From Lingula anatina (taxonomy: Eukaryota; Brachiopoda; Lingulata; Lingulida; Lingulidae): a stretch of 64,000 nucleotides of DNA. A program made the translations under genes and the position numbers. The notes under the pieces were generated by a model. That model was not told the origin of the DNA and searched no databases. It worked only from the letters and a program-made list of their open reading frames with translations. Of this stretch, positions 36,335-47,921 are shown piece after piece. The stretch is from the NCBI RefSeq assembly GCF_001039355.2, contig NW_019774247.1:204968-268967 (forward strand), in the 5' to 3' direction. Numbering within the stretch: position 1 is the stretch's first letter; every line of letters starts with the position of its first letter.

Positions 36335-36410
<76 letters not shown>
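36335..36410. repeat. (TA)n microsatellite
   Basis: About 38 TA units directly abutting the foldback element at 36411-36602. Confidence 0.95.
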
Positions 36411-36414
<4 letters not shown>

Positions 36415-36602
36415 GCCGTATGAATTTATTTTCTTCACTGGTGTTCGTCTTTTGTTTTGTCACTTGGGCGTCATCTTTCCCGATATTTATAAGCGACGAA
36501 AGGCGGGAAAGATGACCAATGGGAATGAGAAAGTAAGATGACGCCCACGTGATAAAACAAAAGACGAACACCAGTGAAGAAAATACATTCATACGGCTAC
36601 AT
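36411..36602. mobile_element. Foldback MITE beside a TA microsatellite
   Basis: The left arm 36411-36478 (TGTAGCCGTATGAAT, then CTTCACTGGTGTTCGTC) recurs inverted at 36535-36602, giving about 68-bp arms with few mismatches. A second inner inverted pair (GTCATCTTTCCCG / CGGGAAAGATGAC) sits in the loop. TA on both sides fits a Tc1/mariner-type target, but inside a TA run this is not diagnostic. Confidence 0.75.
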
Positions 36603-37938
36603 ATATATTTTTTTTTTCAAAATACCTAAACTGCCGTTTGAGATTATTGATAATACCAGCCAACACAATACCAAGTTATTTATATATTTTTATAAATTGT
36701 CTTACATGTCACCCCCCCCCCCTCTGTCCTGTTTATGCCGAGCAAAATCTGCGACCTTCCTATTCAAATTCCGAAAAACCGGTATTCGTGCCTACATGAT
36801 ATGATATGAAAGATGGGGAGAGATATGGGTGAATAAATATCTATCCCGATGGTAGGGTCGTTTAGTGGAGATACCTTTATTGTAGGTTGAACGGATGAGA
36901 GATATTGTTGTGAGGGTTAACATTGTGCGCGCCACTTAACATACAAAGAGGCGTGAGGTGTTCTTCAGTTACGACTCTCTTGAACCCATTTCGATGACCG
37001 GCGTATTTTCTGTGTCCTTAGTGCAACCAAGAAACTGGCATCGCTGAGGTCGTAGAAAGGAGGCACAGGCAAAGCTTTGGTTGCAAAATGAATGCTCAAT
37101 GATCGGCCAGTTGTCGGCACGTAATTTTTTTTTACTCTCAAACTGGACCGTACTACGGGACACAGAAAAAAAACGCCGTCCAGTGTAAAGGGGGTTTAGT
37201 TAGGTCCGTGGGCAACCGAACCCATTAAGTGTGGCAGCCATAAGCAAAAAGTAAATGGCAAACGAAACATCTAAATGACATCTTGGCGTTTGACTTTAAA
37301 TTTTTTGTCAGGGTTAATGCATGGCAGACTACATTCCTTGTAAAAGATTTTGATGTTTGATAAACGTGGAAATAGGGATTATTAAATGAGAAGAGTGAAA
37401 TGAAGTGATAATTTTAGCTCCTTTCGTTGCCTTTAACGACCAATTTTTCCTTTAAATTTACATGCTTTTATGTTTTAAGCGTGTCACATATATTTTATAC
37501 ATGTATGGATAACTAGCTCTGTCTATACATCATGATTACAAAACGTGAAAAGTCAAGGAATGCATGGCTTATCAGTTGGCTTTTGCTTACTAAAAAAAAA
37601 ACAGTAAGTTATAAAGCAAATGTTCAAAGTTAAAGACCGTAAGGTAACTTTTTTTTCTCTTTTACGCGTGGGTATCTTTTTCTTTTGAGCAAAAATTCCA
37701 CGAATAAACCCTTTTGGACTATTTCATCAACGGAATACTTTCATTTCACATAGGAATGCATTTAGCGATTGCACTTGTACAGGAATGGAATTTAGTCCGT
37801 AGTCACTAAGAGAAAAGTGAGACGGAAATTAAAGAAATTAATTTCCCGTAATTTACCGTTTTATTTATCCGATTTCACGGTTCATAAAAGGCTGGTGTTA
37901 TTAATGGTCGGACTTCGTGTGAACGCTCATGGCACTGG

Positions 37939-37940
<2 letters not shown>

Positions 37941-37989
<49 letters not shown>
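37941..37989. repeat. (GT)n microsatellite
   Basis: About 24 GT units. Confidence 0.95.
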
Positions 37990-37992
<3 letters not shown>

Positions 37993-39114
37993 GTGAGGGA
38001 GGGATGTGGGCGGGGGGGGAGGCGATATCTTGGATATGACAAGGGGAGGTACAGGTAGACCAGTGTAATAGAAAAGCAAGGCAACTTAAAGCTGGTTGAA
38101 AACATTACAGTAGTCAAATGATATCACAAAATTCTTTTAAATGGCTTTCTTCAGATTTTATTGACTTTCAGTGCAGTTTCTCAGTCCGATAGCTTACAAA
38201 CGAGCAATTTCGTTGAAAATCTCACATATTCATCTACAGGTATATACTTCTTAAAATACTTCTTAACAACAAGGGTGAATTTTGGTTCGTTAGATATGAA
38301 GATATATGCGTAAAACCAATAAAGATATCTCGTCAATCTTGAAAGATGAAAAAAAAACGGCGATAAACTTTGAGTTGCAAGTATACAATCAATACAATAG
38401 TAAACACAATAGCTGACGGATTTACCTGTTCTGTCAGATAGATGATTTTCTGCAAAATAAGATAAATTTTCATATCATAAACACACAAACCCTACCCCAC
38501 CCAAGGATTCTCTCCTTTCTTCTTCACCATAACTTCCCATAAACTTTCTGTACGTCTCACAAGGCCTCTTATATCATGCTTAAACATGCTCTATGTATTG
38601 TGGAACTTATTTGTATTATATGGATGCCATTTATCTTATAAAGTTACCACAAAGCTGCTAGAAACGCACTCGAAACAAGCCACGCATTATGTACTGCCAT
38701 ATTAATGAGAGATGGTTACATATAGTGTATCTATTAATGAGAGCTGCTAAAACCACAACTCGTAAATATATAATATGTATCCCGGGTCAAATATTACTAT
38801 TGAATACCTGTAGAATTCTAAATACACGTGCCCCAATATATACATAATCAGTGATGTCATTATAATATTGTCGGTTCTTCCTTTGGTATGGGATAATACA
38901 AAGTGGCCAAAAGATGAAATATAACGATGGATTTTGTTTATAGAAATGTGCATTATTGTTTTCTATTTATATTGTCATATTGTTTTCTTTTTAATTTGTA
39001 GTATTTTAGGAATAATTTATTGTTTTATAATTTATAGTTTATTGTCAATTTTCTTTTAAACATTTTTTGTACAACTAAAACCTTAGGGTTGCAATTTTAC
39101 CTAATAAATTATTA

Positions 39115-39117
<3 letters not shown>

Positions 39118-39167
<50 letters not shown>

Positions 39168-39168
39168 G
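39118..39168. repeat. (TTA)n microsatellite
   Basis: About 17 units; produces a poly-Tyr frame artefact. Confidence 0.95.
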
Positions 39169-39841
39169 TCATTGTCTTTCAGGTATTGTTAAGATGCAAA
39201 TGGGTGTCTTCTATACAGCGGCAAAGCAAAAACGAACGGGGAATTCAATGTCACACTGTGTCCAGGATATAAAGTTACGATCTAAAGGATACACGGCTAT
39301 CATGTGAACTCGGAATTGGGTTTTAAGTTGAAAAGGGAATTGAAGATTGTGCACACGTTACTCGTTAAGGTTTGGCGTATTGGGCAATGCCCAGTTTTGG
39401 ACGAGCGCACAAGATTATCACACTCTCTCACCAACCTCGAGCGGATATTAAACGATTCGGAGTCTTGACATTAATTAATACATTGTGGGTGTTAACAGTT
39501 CCAGGCTATCTTCATTGAAATGTTTTATTTGGATATCGATTTATGACGCAACTAGCGATATATGGAATTCAACCTTTGGGGATATTTAGACGAAAAAGGA
39601 GTTTTGCTTATCACATGCTCGTTGTGGACGCGAAAAACGTGATGTCTGTTGCTCAAGAATTTAGAAATGTTCTAATAATCAAACGAGGCTCTCTAAACAA
39701 ATAACAAACCAGGCGGTTTGGTACCCCACAAAGAAGACAGAAGACGGGAATGGGGCAATACATTTTCAGTAAGGAGTGATACAACATCAGCGGAACGCAG
39801 CATTATTCGAACTCATACCATAACACTAGCGCCCACCAAAT

Positions 39842-42800
39842 ATGAAGGCTATCGAGAATCTTTGTGCCAACTTCATGCGGGTCAAGCGTCTGGACCACGA
39901 CCTGCTGACCACGCCTCTCTTGCGCTGTCTGTCCACTATGGAGCTCTATTTCTTCGGTTTGGGATGCATGATGGCAGTAGGAGTGTACGTTCTCAACGGC
40001 AGTATTGTGAGCTACGACGCCGGACCCGCCGCTTGTGTGTCGTTCCTCATTGCGGGAGTGGGTAAGCGATCTCTTGTTAAGATAAACCCTATCAACATAA
40101 CTGTATATTTAAATAGTAAATTTCACTTTCATCAAGTGTTGATATGAAACGAGAAAAATATTAAGAAGTTTTTGAGCAGACGGATACTCCATTCATCCAT
40201 TGATATTTTATCCCTCCGTCTGTCCCTCGTTCCCTTTTGCACTCATTCATTCTTCTATCCATCTCTTCCAGTTGTCTTTTTATTAAATAATAAGCCCAAT
40301 TTTTCATCTAGTCGTCCATCCGTTCTCTCGCTTTATAAATACACTCGACCCAAAAAGTTCGGGAAAACGTTGTTTTGAATAATTATAAAATAATATGAGC
40401 TAAGGTAAATATTTTAACCAAATATTGTTGGATAATGTACCCACCGTTCTTTACTTTTTTATATACACTGAATATTTTCCCACTACATTACATTACATAG
40501 TTTTTTAATTATTGAAAAACAATTTCCTGTTTCCGAACGTTTCCGAAAGTGTTTGTTGATCAATATGTTTTTTTTTTCAGCGGCCTCTATGTCTGCCCTG
40601 TGCTATGCAGAGTTCGCAGCCCGTATTCCTAAGGCAGGCTCCGCCTACATTTACTGCTATACGACAATAGGGGAATTCTGGGCGTTCATCGTGGGCTGGA
40701 ACATCATCCTCGAGTACCTCCTGGGCGTGGCCGTCCTCGCACGTGGCTGGAGCAGCGTCATACGTCACTTCATATGGGGTTCAAATGACGTCTGGAAGTT
40801 CATGTACTCTTCGCCAGACCTTTCCAAGTCCAAAGTGTTCCTGACACATCCGGATTATTTCGCCTTTGGAGTCATTCTCCTTACGGCCCTCGTTCTGGTC
40901 AGTGGCGCCAAACCTTCCATTAGGTTGAGCAGCATGATGACTGCTGTGAATTTAAGCATCATCTTATTCACGACGATACTATCGTACTGTTATGGCGATA
41001 TAAAGAATCTTACGCAGTCTCGTGATGGGCTGCCATACTTGCCTAAAGGTGTAGAAGGAGTCCTAAACGGCGCCGCCAAAGCATTCTTTGCTTACATAGG
41101 ATTTGACTGTATTGCTATAGCGGCTGAGGAGGCTAAAAACCCAGCGTACTCGGTTCCCCGGGCAATTCTGGCAGCCCTAGGGACCATACTGCTCGTCTAC
41201 TTTGGGACGTCTACTGCCTTGGCTTCACTACTGCCCTATAAACTTATAGACCCGGCGTCCGCGTTCCCGGCTGCTCTGGCCGTAAATGGACTGCCTTGGG
41301 CAAGGTGAGCTTCAACAGAGAAAATTAATTTTAAGTAATTTAGACCGGTGATGATACTTTAAAGGCATACAATGTATGGTTTGGAATATGATATGCCCAG
41401 CGACTGAGCAGAAAGCATTGAAATTTCCTGAATATTTTAACTTTGCTACGCAAATATCTGGCGATGAATTTGTCCCTTTAAATAAATGATTTCTTTGCTT
41501 TTGCTAACGTCAGTGAATATCCTTAGCTTATTTCAAGGCAATTATAATCAAGCTACAAAAGATCGATGTTTGAAGCACTTATCAGGAATTTCTAAAAACG
41601 CACAAAACGCATTACTTTTTTGGCGAAAGCAAGATTTCCCTGAAATTTCGGTAGTCAGCATAATAAGTTGTCCTTGTGATATACTTTTTGTGCATAATCT
41701 TTCATTTATTGTCATTTTGATTCATACCATTTTCACCATGTTTTTACTTTCCATTTTGATAGATACATGGTGTTGGTCGGCTCGCTGTTTGGCCTCTCGA
41801 CCGCCATATCAGGACAGATGTTCTCATTGCCTCGTGTTATCTTCGCCATGGCATGCGATGGCCTATTCTTCAAGGTTTTCCGGCGAGTGGGCACGTGGGC
41901 GCATATTCCCTCATTGGCGCTACTGGCAAGCATACCGGTTCCCGCCATTTTGGCCTTAGTCATGGAGACCGAGACGCTTATCCACTTCCTGTCTCTAGGG
42001 ACGCTGATTGCGTACACTTCCGTTTCCGCCAGTGTTCTCTTATTTCGATATCAGCCTCTCTCTGTTGCCGACGTTGCCACGCTACAAGATTACGGATTGC
42101 TGAGTCCCAAAAGGCCATCTAGTTCTGGTACCCGGAAGCAAAAGACTGCCCGTTTACGAGGGGAGGATGAGCACCAGTCTTCGTTGCTTGAGCCAGGACA
42201 CGAAGCTACAATTCACAAGGACACTAAGCCCGAACACGTGGTAAGTCATTTGGACGGAGCGATCAAAGACGACGCTGTGTCGGACACGGACACCGCGATG
42301 TCCAGTGAAACCGCTTCCACCGTTACCACCGTAGAGTTAAACAGTGTTAAGGACACCAAGGAGGTCCCGAGGGAAGACGACAAAGAGACATTAAAATGGG
42401 ATTATGACACTCAGGAACCAGAGACCGACCAAGATGACCCCTGTGAGGTCCCGAGAAAAGCAGACGTTGCCTCATCGGAGGCAACAACCGATAAACCACG
42501 CCGGAAGCCCAAAAAACCTTTAGACAGTTTAAAACATATTGGAGCTCTTAGGTCCAAATTTACTAAGATCCCGATACTGAAGTCTTGCAAACCAGGACTG
42601 GCGGTGGTTTGCGCTGTCATACTTCATTTGGTGTTCTCCGGAAGCCTAGCAGGGACCCTGCTGTATATGAGGGATGACCAGTGGCGCTATGATTGGATGG
42701 CGATCCTGATGATTGCCGTCTCTGTGCTCGGGATCATTTCCTGTCACGTGACCATGGTCGTGCACAGGAGGAACGATAAATTCAAGACATTCAAGGTACG

Positions 42801-44139
42801 ATTAATTACCGATTTATTACCGTTTAGCGAGAGACGCTTTATTCCAGAAATTCAAGTTAAGTTTAAATACTGTTTAAGAGGAACGATAAATTCAAGACCT
42901 TCAAAATAAGATTTTAATTGAAAATTACTCTTTAGCGTTCAGTGAGGAACGATTAATTCAATTATTTCAAGGTAAGATTAATAACTGCTTGTTGTTTGAA
43001 ATTTGAAGGCCACGAGGAACTCTCTGTCCTCATGCATGCATGTGGGTGGAAGTCCATTCATCCATCCACCCATCCATCCATCTATTTATCTATACCAAGA
43101 ACGTACTCCGTGTAACTCTTTGCCCTTTCACCCTGAATTATAATTCAGGGGAGGATCCAGGATTATTTGAAGGGGGGGGAGGGGGCTCTTGGCTCTGGGT
43201 TCGGGGCCCGCAAAAATTTTGGTATTTTAGACGGTGAACGATGTCATTTGGTACGGCTTAGAACTATAATTAAGCTAGTCAAAATTCTAAGTTCAATAGG
43301 GGACAATTGGTGTTTTTTTTTTTAAGAAATGGAAAGAGGGGTCAAGAACTCCTGGCACCTCCCTAAACCGCCACTGTAATTATTTTTTCATTTTTTGCAT
43401 TAATTCATTCACGTGTTTGTCTATCTATTTGTATTTTAGGTGCCCCTAGTCCCATTAATTCCCAGTTTCAGCATGCTAATCAATGTTGTACTTATGCTGC
43501 AACTGTCGTACATAACCTGGCTCAAGATGGCCGTTTGGGTGATACTAGGTGAGTATATATAAATATTGCAAGATCTTGTTGTACTAAAAGAAAAAGGTAA
43601 ATAAATGATAATAATTTTAAAAAAACATACATAGAATTTTTGCCTAAGCTAAATGACCGTCACGCGACTCTCTCATGCAAAAGTTTAGCTGTTAAGTTGT
43701 TAATCTCCAAAGTACAACCTTGCAGCTGTATTCCTGAAGCATACCAATCAGTGTGATAAGGGCTTTACATTAACCTAGTCGATACAAACAAATGCAACAT
43801 ATGTAAAACATATGTGAAGGCGCCCCTAGAAATTTGACCAGCATGCATACACGTTTTTTTTCAGGTGTCATCATCTACTTTGGCTATGGGATGCAACACA
43901 GTGATGAGGCTCAACGACCCGACGTCCCCTTCCCGTATAACCTTTTAGAGACCCACTCAGGCGTCTCTTACTCCTCCCTGGGACAGACATTGATGTTACA
44001 ACAACCTCCTAACAAATATCAGTCAGGTCACAGCCATGTGGACAAAGACCAGGGTCTTACTGAGTCGGACTCCATTGACGACATATATGACAATATTCAG
44101 GGCCCCGAAGAGCCTATTTTACCTCGAGTTGAGAGATAG
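39842..44139 (+). CDS. SLC7-type amino-acid transporter (cationic amino acid transporter group), 786 aa
   Basis: Five exons: 39842-40061, 40581-41304, 41763-42795, 43440-43548 and 43865-44139. All have GT-AG introns with consistent phases (1, 2, 0, 1) and sum to 2361 nt. A polytopic plasma-membrane permease of the APC superfamily. Recognisable landmarks are GVYVLNG in TM1, EFAARIPKAGSAY (residues about 84-96), EFWAFIVGWNIILEY (105-119), FFAYIGFDCIAIAAEEAKNP (about 240-260) and SASVLLFRYQP at the end of the canonical domain. A Ser/Thr/Glu-rich hydrophilic loop of about 175 residues (roughly 415-590) precedes the last membrane segments. CAT1-3 are shorter; the length and long loop are closer to the SLC7A14/A4 branch. 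The TM1 segment GCMMAVG departs from the usual small-residue G-S-x-x-G-x-G pattern, so substrate and activity are uncertain. No AATAAA is obvious downstream. Confidence 0.88.
42769..42985 (+). repeat. Triplicated exon-3 end / 5' splice site
   Basis: A unit reading GAGGAACGATAAATTCAAGA, then TTCAAG and a GTA-type donor, occurs at 42769-42808. Diverged copies lie at 42877-42917 and 42945-42987 in intron 3. The third copy keeps TTTCAAG|GTAAGA. Confidence 0.75.
43146..43376. mobile_element. hAT-like MITE in transporter intron 3 (TAATT duplication)
   Basis: 231 bp with ends CAGGGGAGGATCCAGGA (left) and CAGTGGCGGTTTAGGG (right, read inward), flanked by TAATT at 43141-43145 and 43377-43381. Same family type as 28611-28786. 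Confidence 0.7.
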
Positions 44140-45249
44140 TTATGACGACATACAGTTCTAGTAAACTATTTTACGTCATGATGTGTGGTGATTATGACGG
44201 CACGCAGAGTGCTGGGAGTCTATTTTACCACTGTATGTGAGATAGTAATGACGTCACACAGTGTACTCGGAGTATATTTTACCTCTGTATGTGATATGGT
44301 TATGACATCAAACAAATTCCGAGGAGTCTATTTTAACCTGTAACTACAATGAGTAGATTGAACCACAAATTTGTGAAATCTAAGACTGGGAATGTAATCT
44401 ACATGGAACTTGAACAAATCCTTAAATTGTGCTTATGCAATCTGGATAGAAAATGGAACCCAGACTTTTCTCCCTTACCTTTTTTCATATTTCGTTATTC
44501 ATCAACGTGAATGAATTGTTAGACGATTTTAAAACGTGCTCATTCAATATTTATGTTTAAAAGGATGATTCATGCATACGTAGCGTAATCCAGTGGTTTA
44601 GCAAAAAAACTGCGTTAGATGAGACTTATGTAAGAATTCCTCTAAAAAGCATTGGACACTGCAGTGCAATATTGAAATTTTGGTGCAACTGACGTCGTCC
44701 CGTGGGGTAGTGCAATATGGTGTGCAGCAAATTCATAACGATATGTAACTTACGCTATTTGTCTCTCTTAAAGATTTTATACTTTAAGGTCTTGCCGATT
44801 GATTTTGTCGTGTAGAAAGTTTGAGTATTCTGTAGTATTTTTTTTATCGTGTATCCATCATCATTTTATTGTGGCCCTTACTACAAATGACCTATAAATT
44901 AATGATTCAAGACAACTTATATTCTGTCATATAGGATACATTTACTTTTTGCCTGGCATCACATTTAGGGACCAAGGCTCACCAGGCCTCATTCCAAATG
45001 AAGCGTAGATCGGTCTACGTAGAACGACCCAACACTCGCTGAATGCAATTAGATTGACAGATCAACACCTCTTCTCTTGTTTGCAACGTACCCGTATAAT
45101 CACCAGCATAACTAATCACCAGCATAACTAATGTGAACCCCTTTGCAATAGAATATAACGGAGGGGCTGGGGACGCGAGTTTGGGTCGAAAGTCATAATA
45201 CCTTTTCATTATTAGAAGGAAACTCTCGATGTAAATTCAATAATCTATC
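44140..45249. other. Intergenic region between the transporter and B1
   Basis: Non-coding. Segments around 44655-44755 and 44940-45230 recur at 51800-51910, 52110-52230 and 51140-51420, showing that this spacer was copied with the B cluster. A family F-like arm (GTAGATCGGTCTACGTAGA, CTCGCTGAATGCAATTAGA) is at about 45005-45065. Confidence 0.55.
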
Positions 45250-45632
45250 TTTATTAGGTCTTTCTTTACACTCATAAAACTTGATAATATCAATAACATT
45301 ACAAAAAGTAACCCGCACTTTGAATTTGGGCTCCTCGCTGAAAAATCACATACAGGTGTATCTTACAATATGAGACAAACATAAAGTAAAAAAACAAAAT
45401 TACGGAAAACAAATCTTTAGCAAAGCTGATTTCAAATGACGCTAAATTAATAAAATCGGAAGTGAGAAAAGGAAAGAAATTCGTAAGTAGCTTGCATCAT
45501 TTGACGTAAGACTTTGGTCTATCAGCTCTTCCATTTTCACACATGAAACATTCAGTGACGTCATCAGCGGTGGGACATATATTTGAAGTCACTCAAGCAA
45601 ATGTATCCCAAATGACGTCATGTGTGTCCAGA

Positions 45633-47689
45633 TTATGGCACTTGGGAATCTTCAGTGGTCTCATCTCCAGGAGACTGTGTGACGTCAGGGGCCTCTGTGG
45701 TTGGCTCTGGACATTCAGCTGGTCTCAGTTCTGGTGTGGCACATTTGGCTTGCAGAAACTCGCAACTGGAATATGTTTACGGTATATAAGTAAAGGTATT
45801 CAATACGTCTGATCTTTCTATGACAAAACAAGCGGAATTTACTGGACATATCAGCGATTTTTTCTTTAATCACCGTAGCCATATTGTTCAGAGGGTCGCG
45901 ATTTTTTAGCCTGTATTCAAGCTTCACATTTGTAAACGTCTGCTTGTACTATCTAGATATTTCACCAATTCATATTCCCACTAGCTTAAATAAAGTTACT
46001 TTAAATGTGCAATTTTAAGTAACTTTAAGTAATTATTATTATTATTATTATTGATTTAAGGGGTTGGGTGCGAACTGGTTGATTTTCTGTATGTGGCATT
46101 CCCTCCAAAAATGATTACAGAATAAGTGACTGCAAATACTTACATATTATTATAGACACCTCCCACGTTGTCACAAATCTTCCTGGCGGGAAGAGCAGGG
46201 TCGGAGCAGTCGGCATTCTTGATCATCACACACAGTTCCCTCTTGTTAGGGAAAAGCGGTCCAAGGTCTGGGCGTTCATCTTCATCTTCATCCTCATCTT
46301 CGTCTTCATCTACCGGAGTTCCATCAGCGTTGCAATGGAAAGGCTTTTCTGCAGACTCCGAAAGAGGGCAGTTCTTCTCAAGATAGGCACAACTAAACAG
46401 AGAAATCAATTATTTATCGTTTAGTCATTACATATTAAATTTGTTAAAATTTCCTGTCATGTTAGGTTTTTTTTTCTACATAAGAACTGATTATACGGGC
46501 GAGGAAAGCAGATGCTTATAGAATTAGTTGGAACTGCCATAAATACAGGCAGATGGCATTATTTTGACTTTAAGAATCTTCTGGACCTAACAACGGTTAG
46601 TTATTATAAAACGTGTATTCTGGATTTTTCACAAAACCTTTACAGTGGTTAAAACTCAATTTTTTAAAAGTATTCCGTGAACTTAAGAAGTATATTAGTA
46701 GAAACATATGATGAATATAATTGAACCTACTAGTTTCTATACTGTTCTCCATCCTCGTCACAAAGCAGTTTCCCTTTGAGCGCGCTACAATCTACTTCAC
46801 CGACATTATCACAGTTGAGTTTAGGAAATCTCCCAGATCCTTGTCCAAACCCACCGGGTCTGAAGTTTGGCTTTGCGGCAACAAGTGCAATAACTGGAAT
46901 AATAGCCATAAGCGTTAAATATTGGAATGGATAAATTTTGATACTTTATTGAATAAGAAATTTAACAAGGTTACATGCCTATACGTCCCCGCACCGATAC
47001 TCCCCCGCACCGGTAAATCCCCGTACCAATACTCCCCCACAATTACAGATATACTGAGGAGGAGTATCGGTACGGGGAAGTATCGGTGCGGGGGAGTATC
47101 GGTGCGGGGATGTACCGGTGCGGGGATCTGTCGGTGTGGGGTCGTATCGATGCCCATAATACAAACAATTACTAAGGGGGATTATCGCTGCGGGGGAGTA
47201 TCGGTGAGGGGGAGTAATTGTGGGGGGGGGGGGGGGAGTATCGGTGCGGGGGAGTATCGACATGACCCCTTTAACAAGACCTCCATAAACCCCCTGCATT
47301 TTCTTTAGGATAAAACTATCGTCATCGCCGTGTAGTTACATTTAAACGTATTTTATGCTACTAATCACTGTATTTATAAGGGACTGAAACGTACCAAAAA
47401 TAACCATTTCAAAATTGCTTATGTTTTTTATGATAAAGAACCCTGTTAAATTCCTCGTATCTGTCTGCATCTGCATGTTGCCTAAACAAATAAATGTCAT
47501 TTGCATCTTACTTAAATGCCAGAGATTCGATACAAATACAATGGTAGCTTTCCCATCTGACTAGGATGGATGTTGTTTTTGAACGAACGTTAAACGCCAG
47601 AATAAGAGCATGTTACCACAAAGAACTAAATAAAACGAATTAGAAAAACTCTTACCACTGAAAACGGCTACAATGGTCAGTACTTTCAT
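45633..47689 (-). CDS. Gene B1: secreted protein with two Kazal-like domains, 192 aa
   Basis: Four exons: 47689-47656, 46893-46731, 46392-46144 and 45765-45633; phases 1, 2, 2; total 579 nt. The signal peptide (residues 1-18, MKVLTIVAVFSVIALVAA) is split by intron 1. Domain 1 cysteines are C39, C47, C56, C67, C74 and C86; domain 2 cysteines are C120, C128, C139, C150, C157 and C167. Both have C3-x10-C4-x6-C5 spacing with DEDGEQYRNYC and DNVGGVYNNIC before C4, as in non-classical (agrin/follistatin type) Kazal domains. A DE repeat (94-105) links them and a Thr/Pro/Glu tail follows. Kazal proteins usually inhibit serine proteases; whether this one does is untested (P1 positions would be Ala49 and Asp130). 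AATAAA is at 45255-45250. No single frame shows the gene; it rests on matching splice phases repeated in B2 and B3. Confidence 0.85.
46970..47269. mobile_element. 300-bp element with minisatellite body and 9-bp target duplication
   Basis: TTTAACAAG at 46961-46969 and 47270-47278 flank exactly 300 bp in B1 intron 1. The body is made of units like GAGTATCGGTGCGGGG on the right and their inverse on the left (46984-47044), so it is an inverted minisatellite with imperfect inverted ends. B2 has an empty site (AAATCTAAGAAGAC near 54730). The long shadow frames here are low-complexity artefacts. Confidence 0.75.
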
Positions 47690-47770
47690 CTTGTCGGTAT
47701 GGAACTAGCTTAAAAAGATGTTCGATGTTGGTAGTCTTCTGCGCTTTCCCTCTTCTCTTTCTGTAAGTAC

Positions 47771-47799
47771 TGAATTGAAGTTGGAACCAGCTATTTATA
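47771..47799 (-). promoter_or_regulatory. B1 core promoter: TATA box and initiator
   Basis: TATAAATAG at 47799-47791 and TTCAGTA with its A at 47771, spacing 28 nt. Same arrangement at B2 and B3. Confidence 0.7.
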
Positions 47800-47913
47800 C
47801 AGAAATTGGAGACATATATTTAAAGTCGCTTCCGGATATTTTCGGAACGAGTACAGATAAAATCAAATTTGCGCCCAAGCCATGAAGGAGTGCTCGTCAC
47901 GACACAATAGACA

Positions 47914-47921
47914 TGACGTCA
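47914..47921. promoter_or_regulatory. TGACGTCA (CRE-type) palindrome upstream of B1
   Basis: Perfect CREB/ATF-type palindrome about 145 bp upstream of the inferred start, conserved upstream of B2 (55373-55380) and B3 (62600-62607). Confidence 0.55.

Larger units (their letters stand above)
33128..39717. other. Long intergenic region, no gene recognised
   Basis: About 6.6 kb between the A cluster and the transporter. I looked on both strands and found only short frames without splice support or homology that I recognise. It contains a poly-G tract (about 33803-33814), TA, GT and ATT microsatellites and one foldback element, listed separately. Regulatory DNA or an untranslated first exon of the transporter could lie here but is not visible. 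Confidence 0.5.

Noticed and set aside
36323-36592. 89-codon frame with an Ile/Tyr repeat
   Set aside because: Runs through the TA microsatellite and foldback arms.
39718-40065. 115-codon frame overlapping transporter exon 1
   Set aside because: A different frame from the SLC7 coding sequence; the overlapping frame from 39842 has the family motifs and correct splice phase.
46922-47308. 128-codon Gly-rich frame and its antisense partner in B1 intron 1
   Set aside because: Translation of the GGTGCGGGGGAGTATC minisatellite in a mobile element inside an intron.
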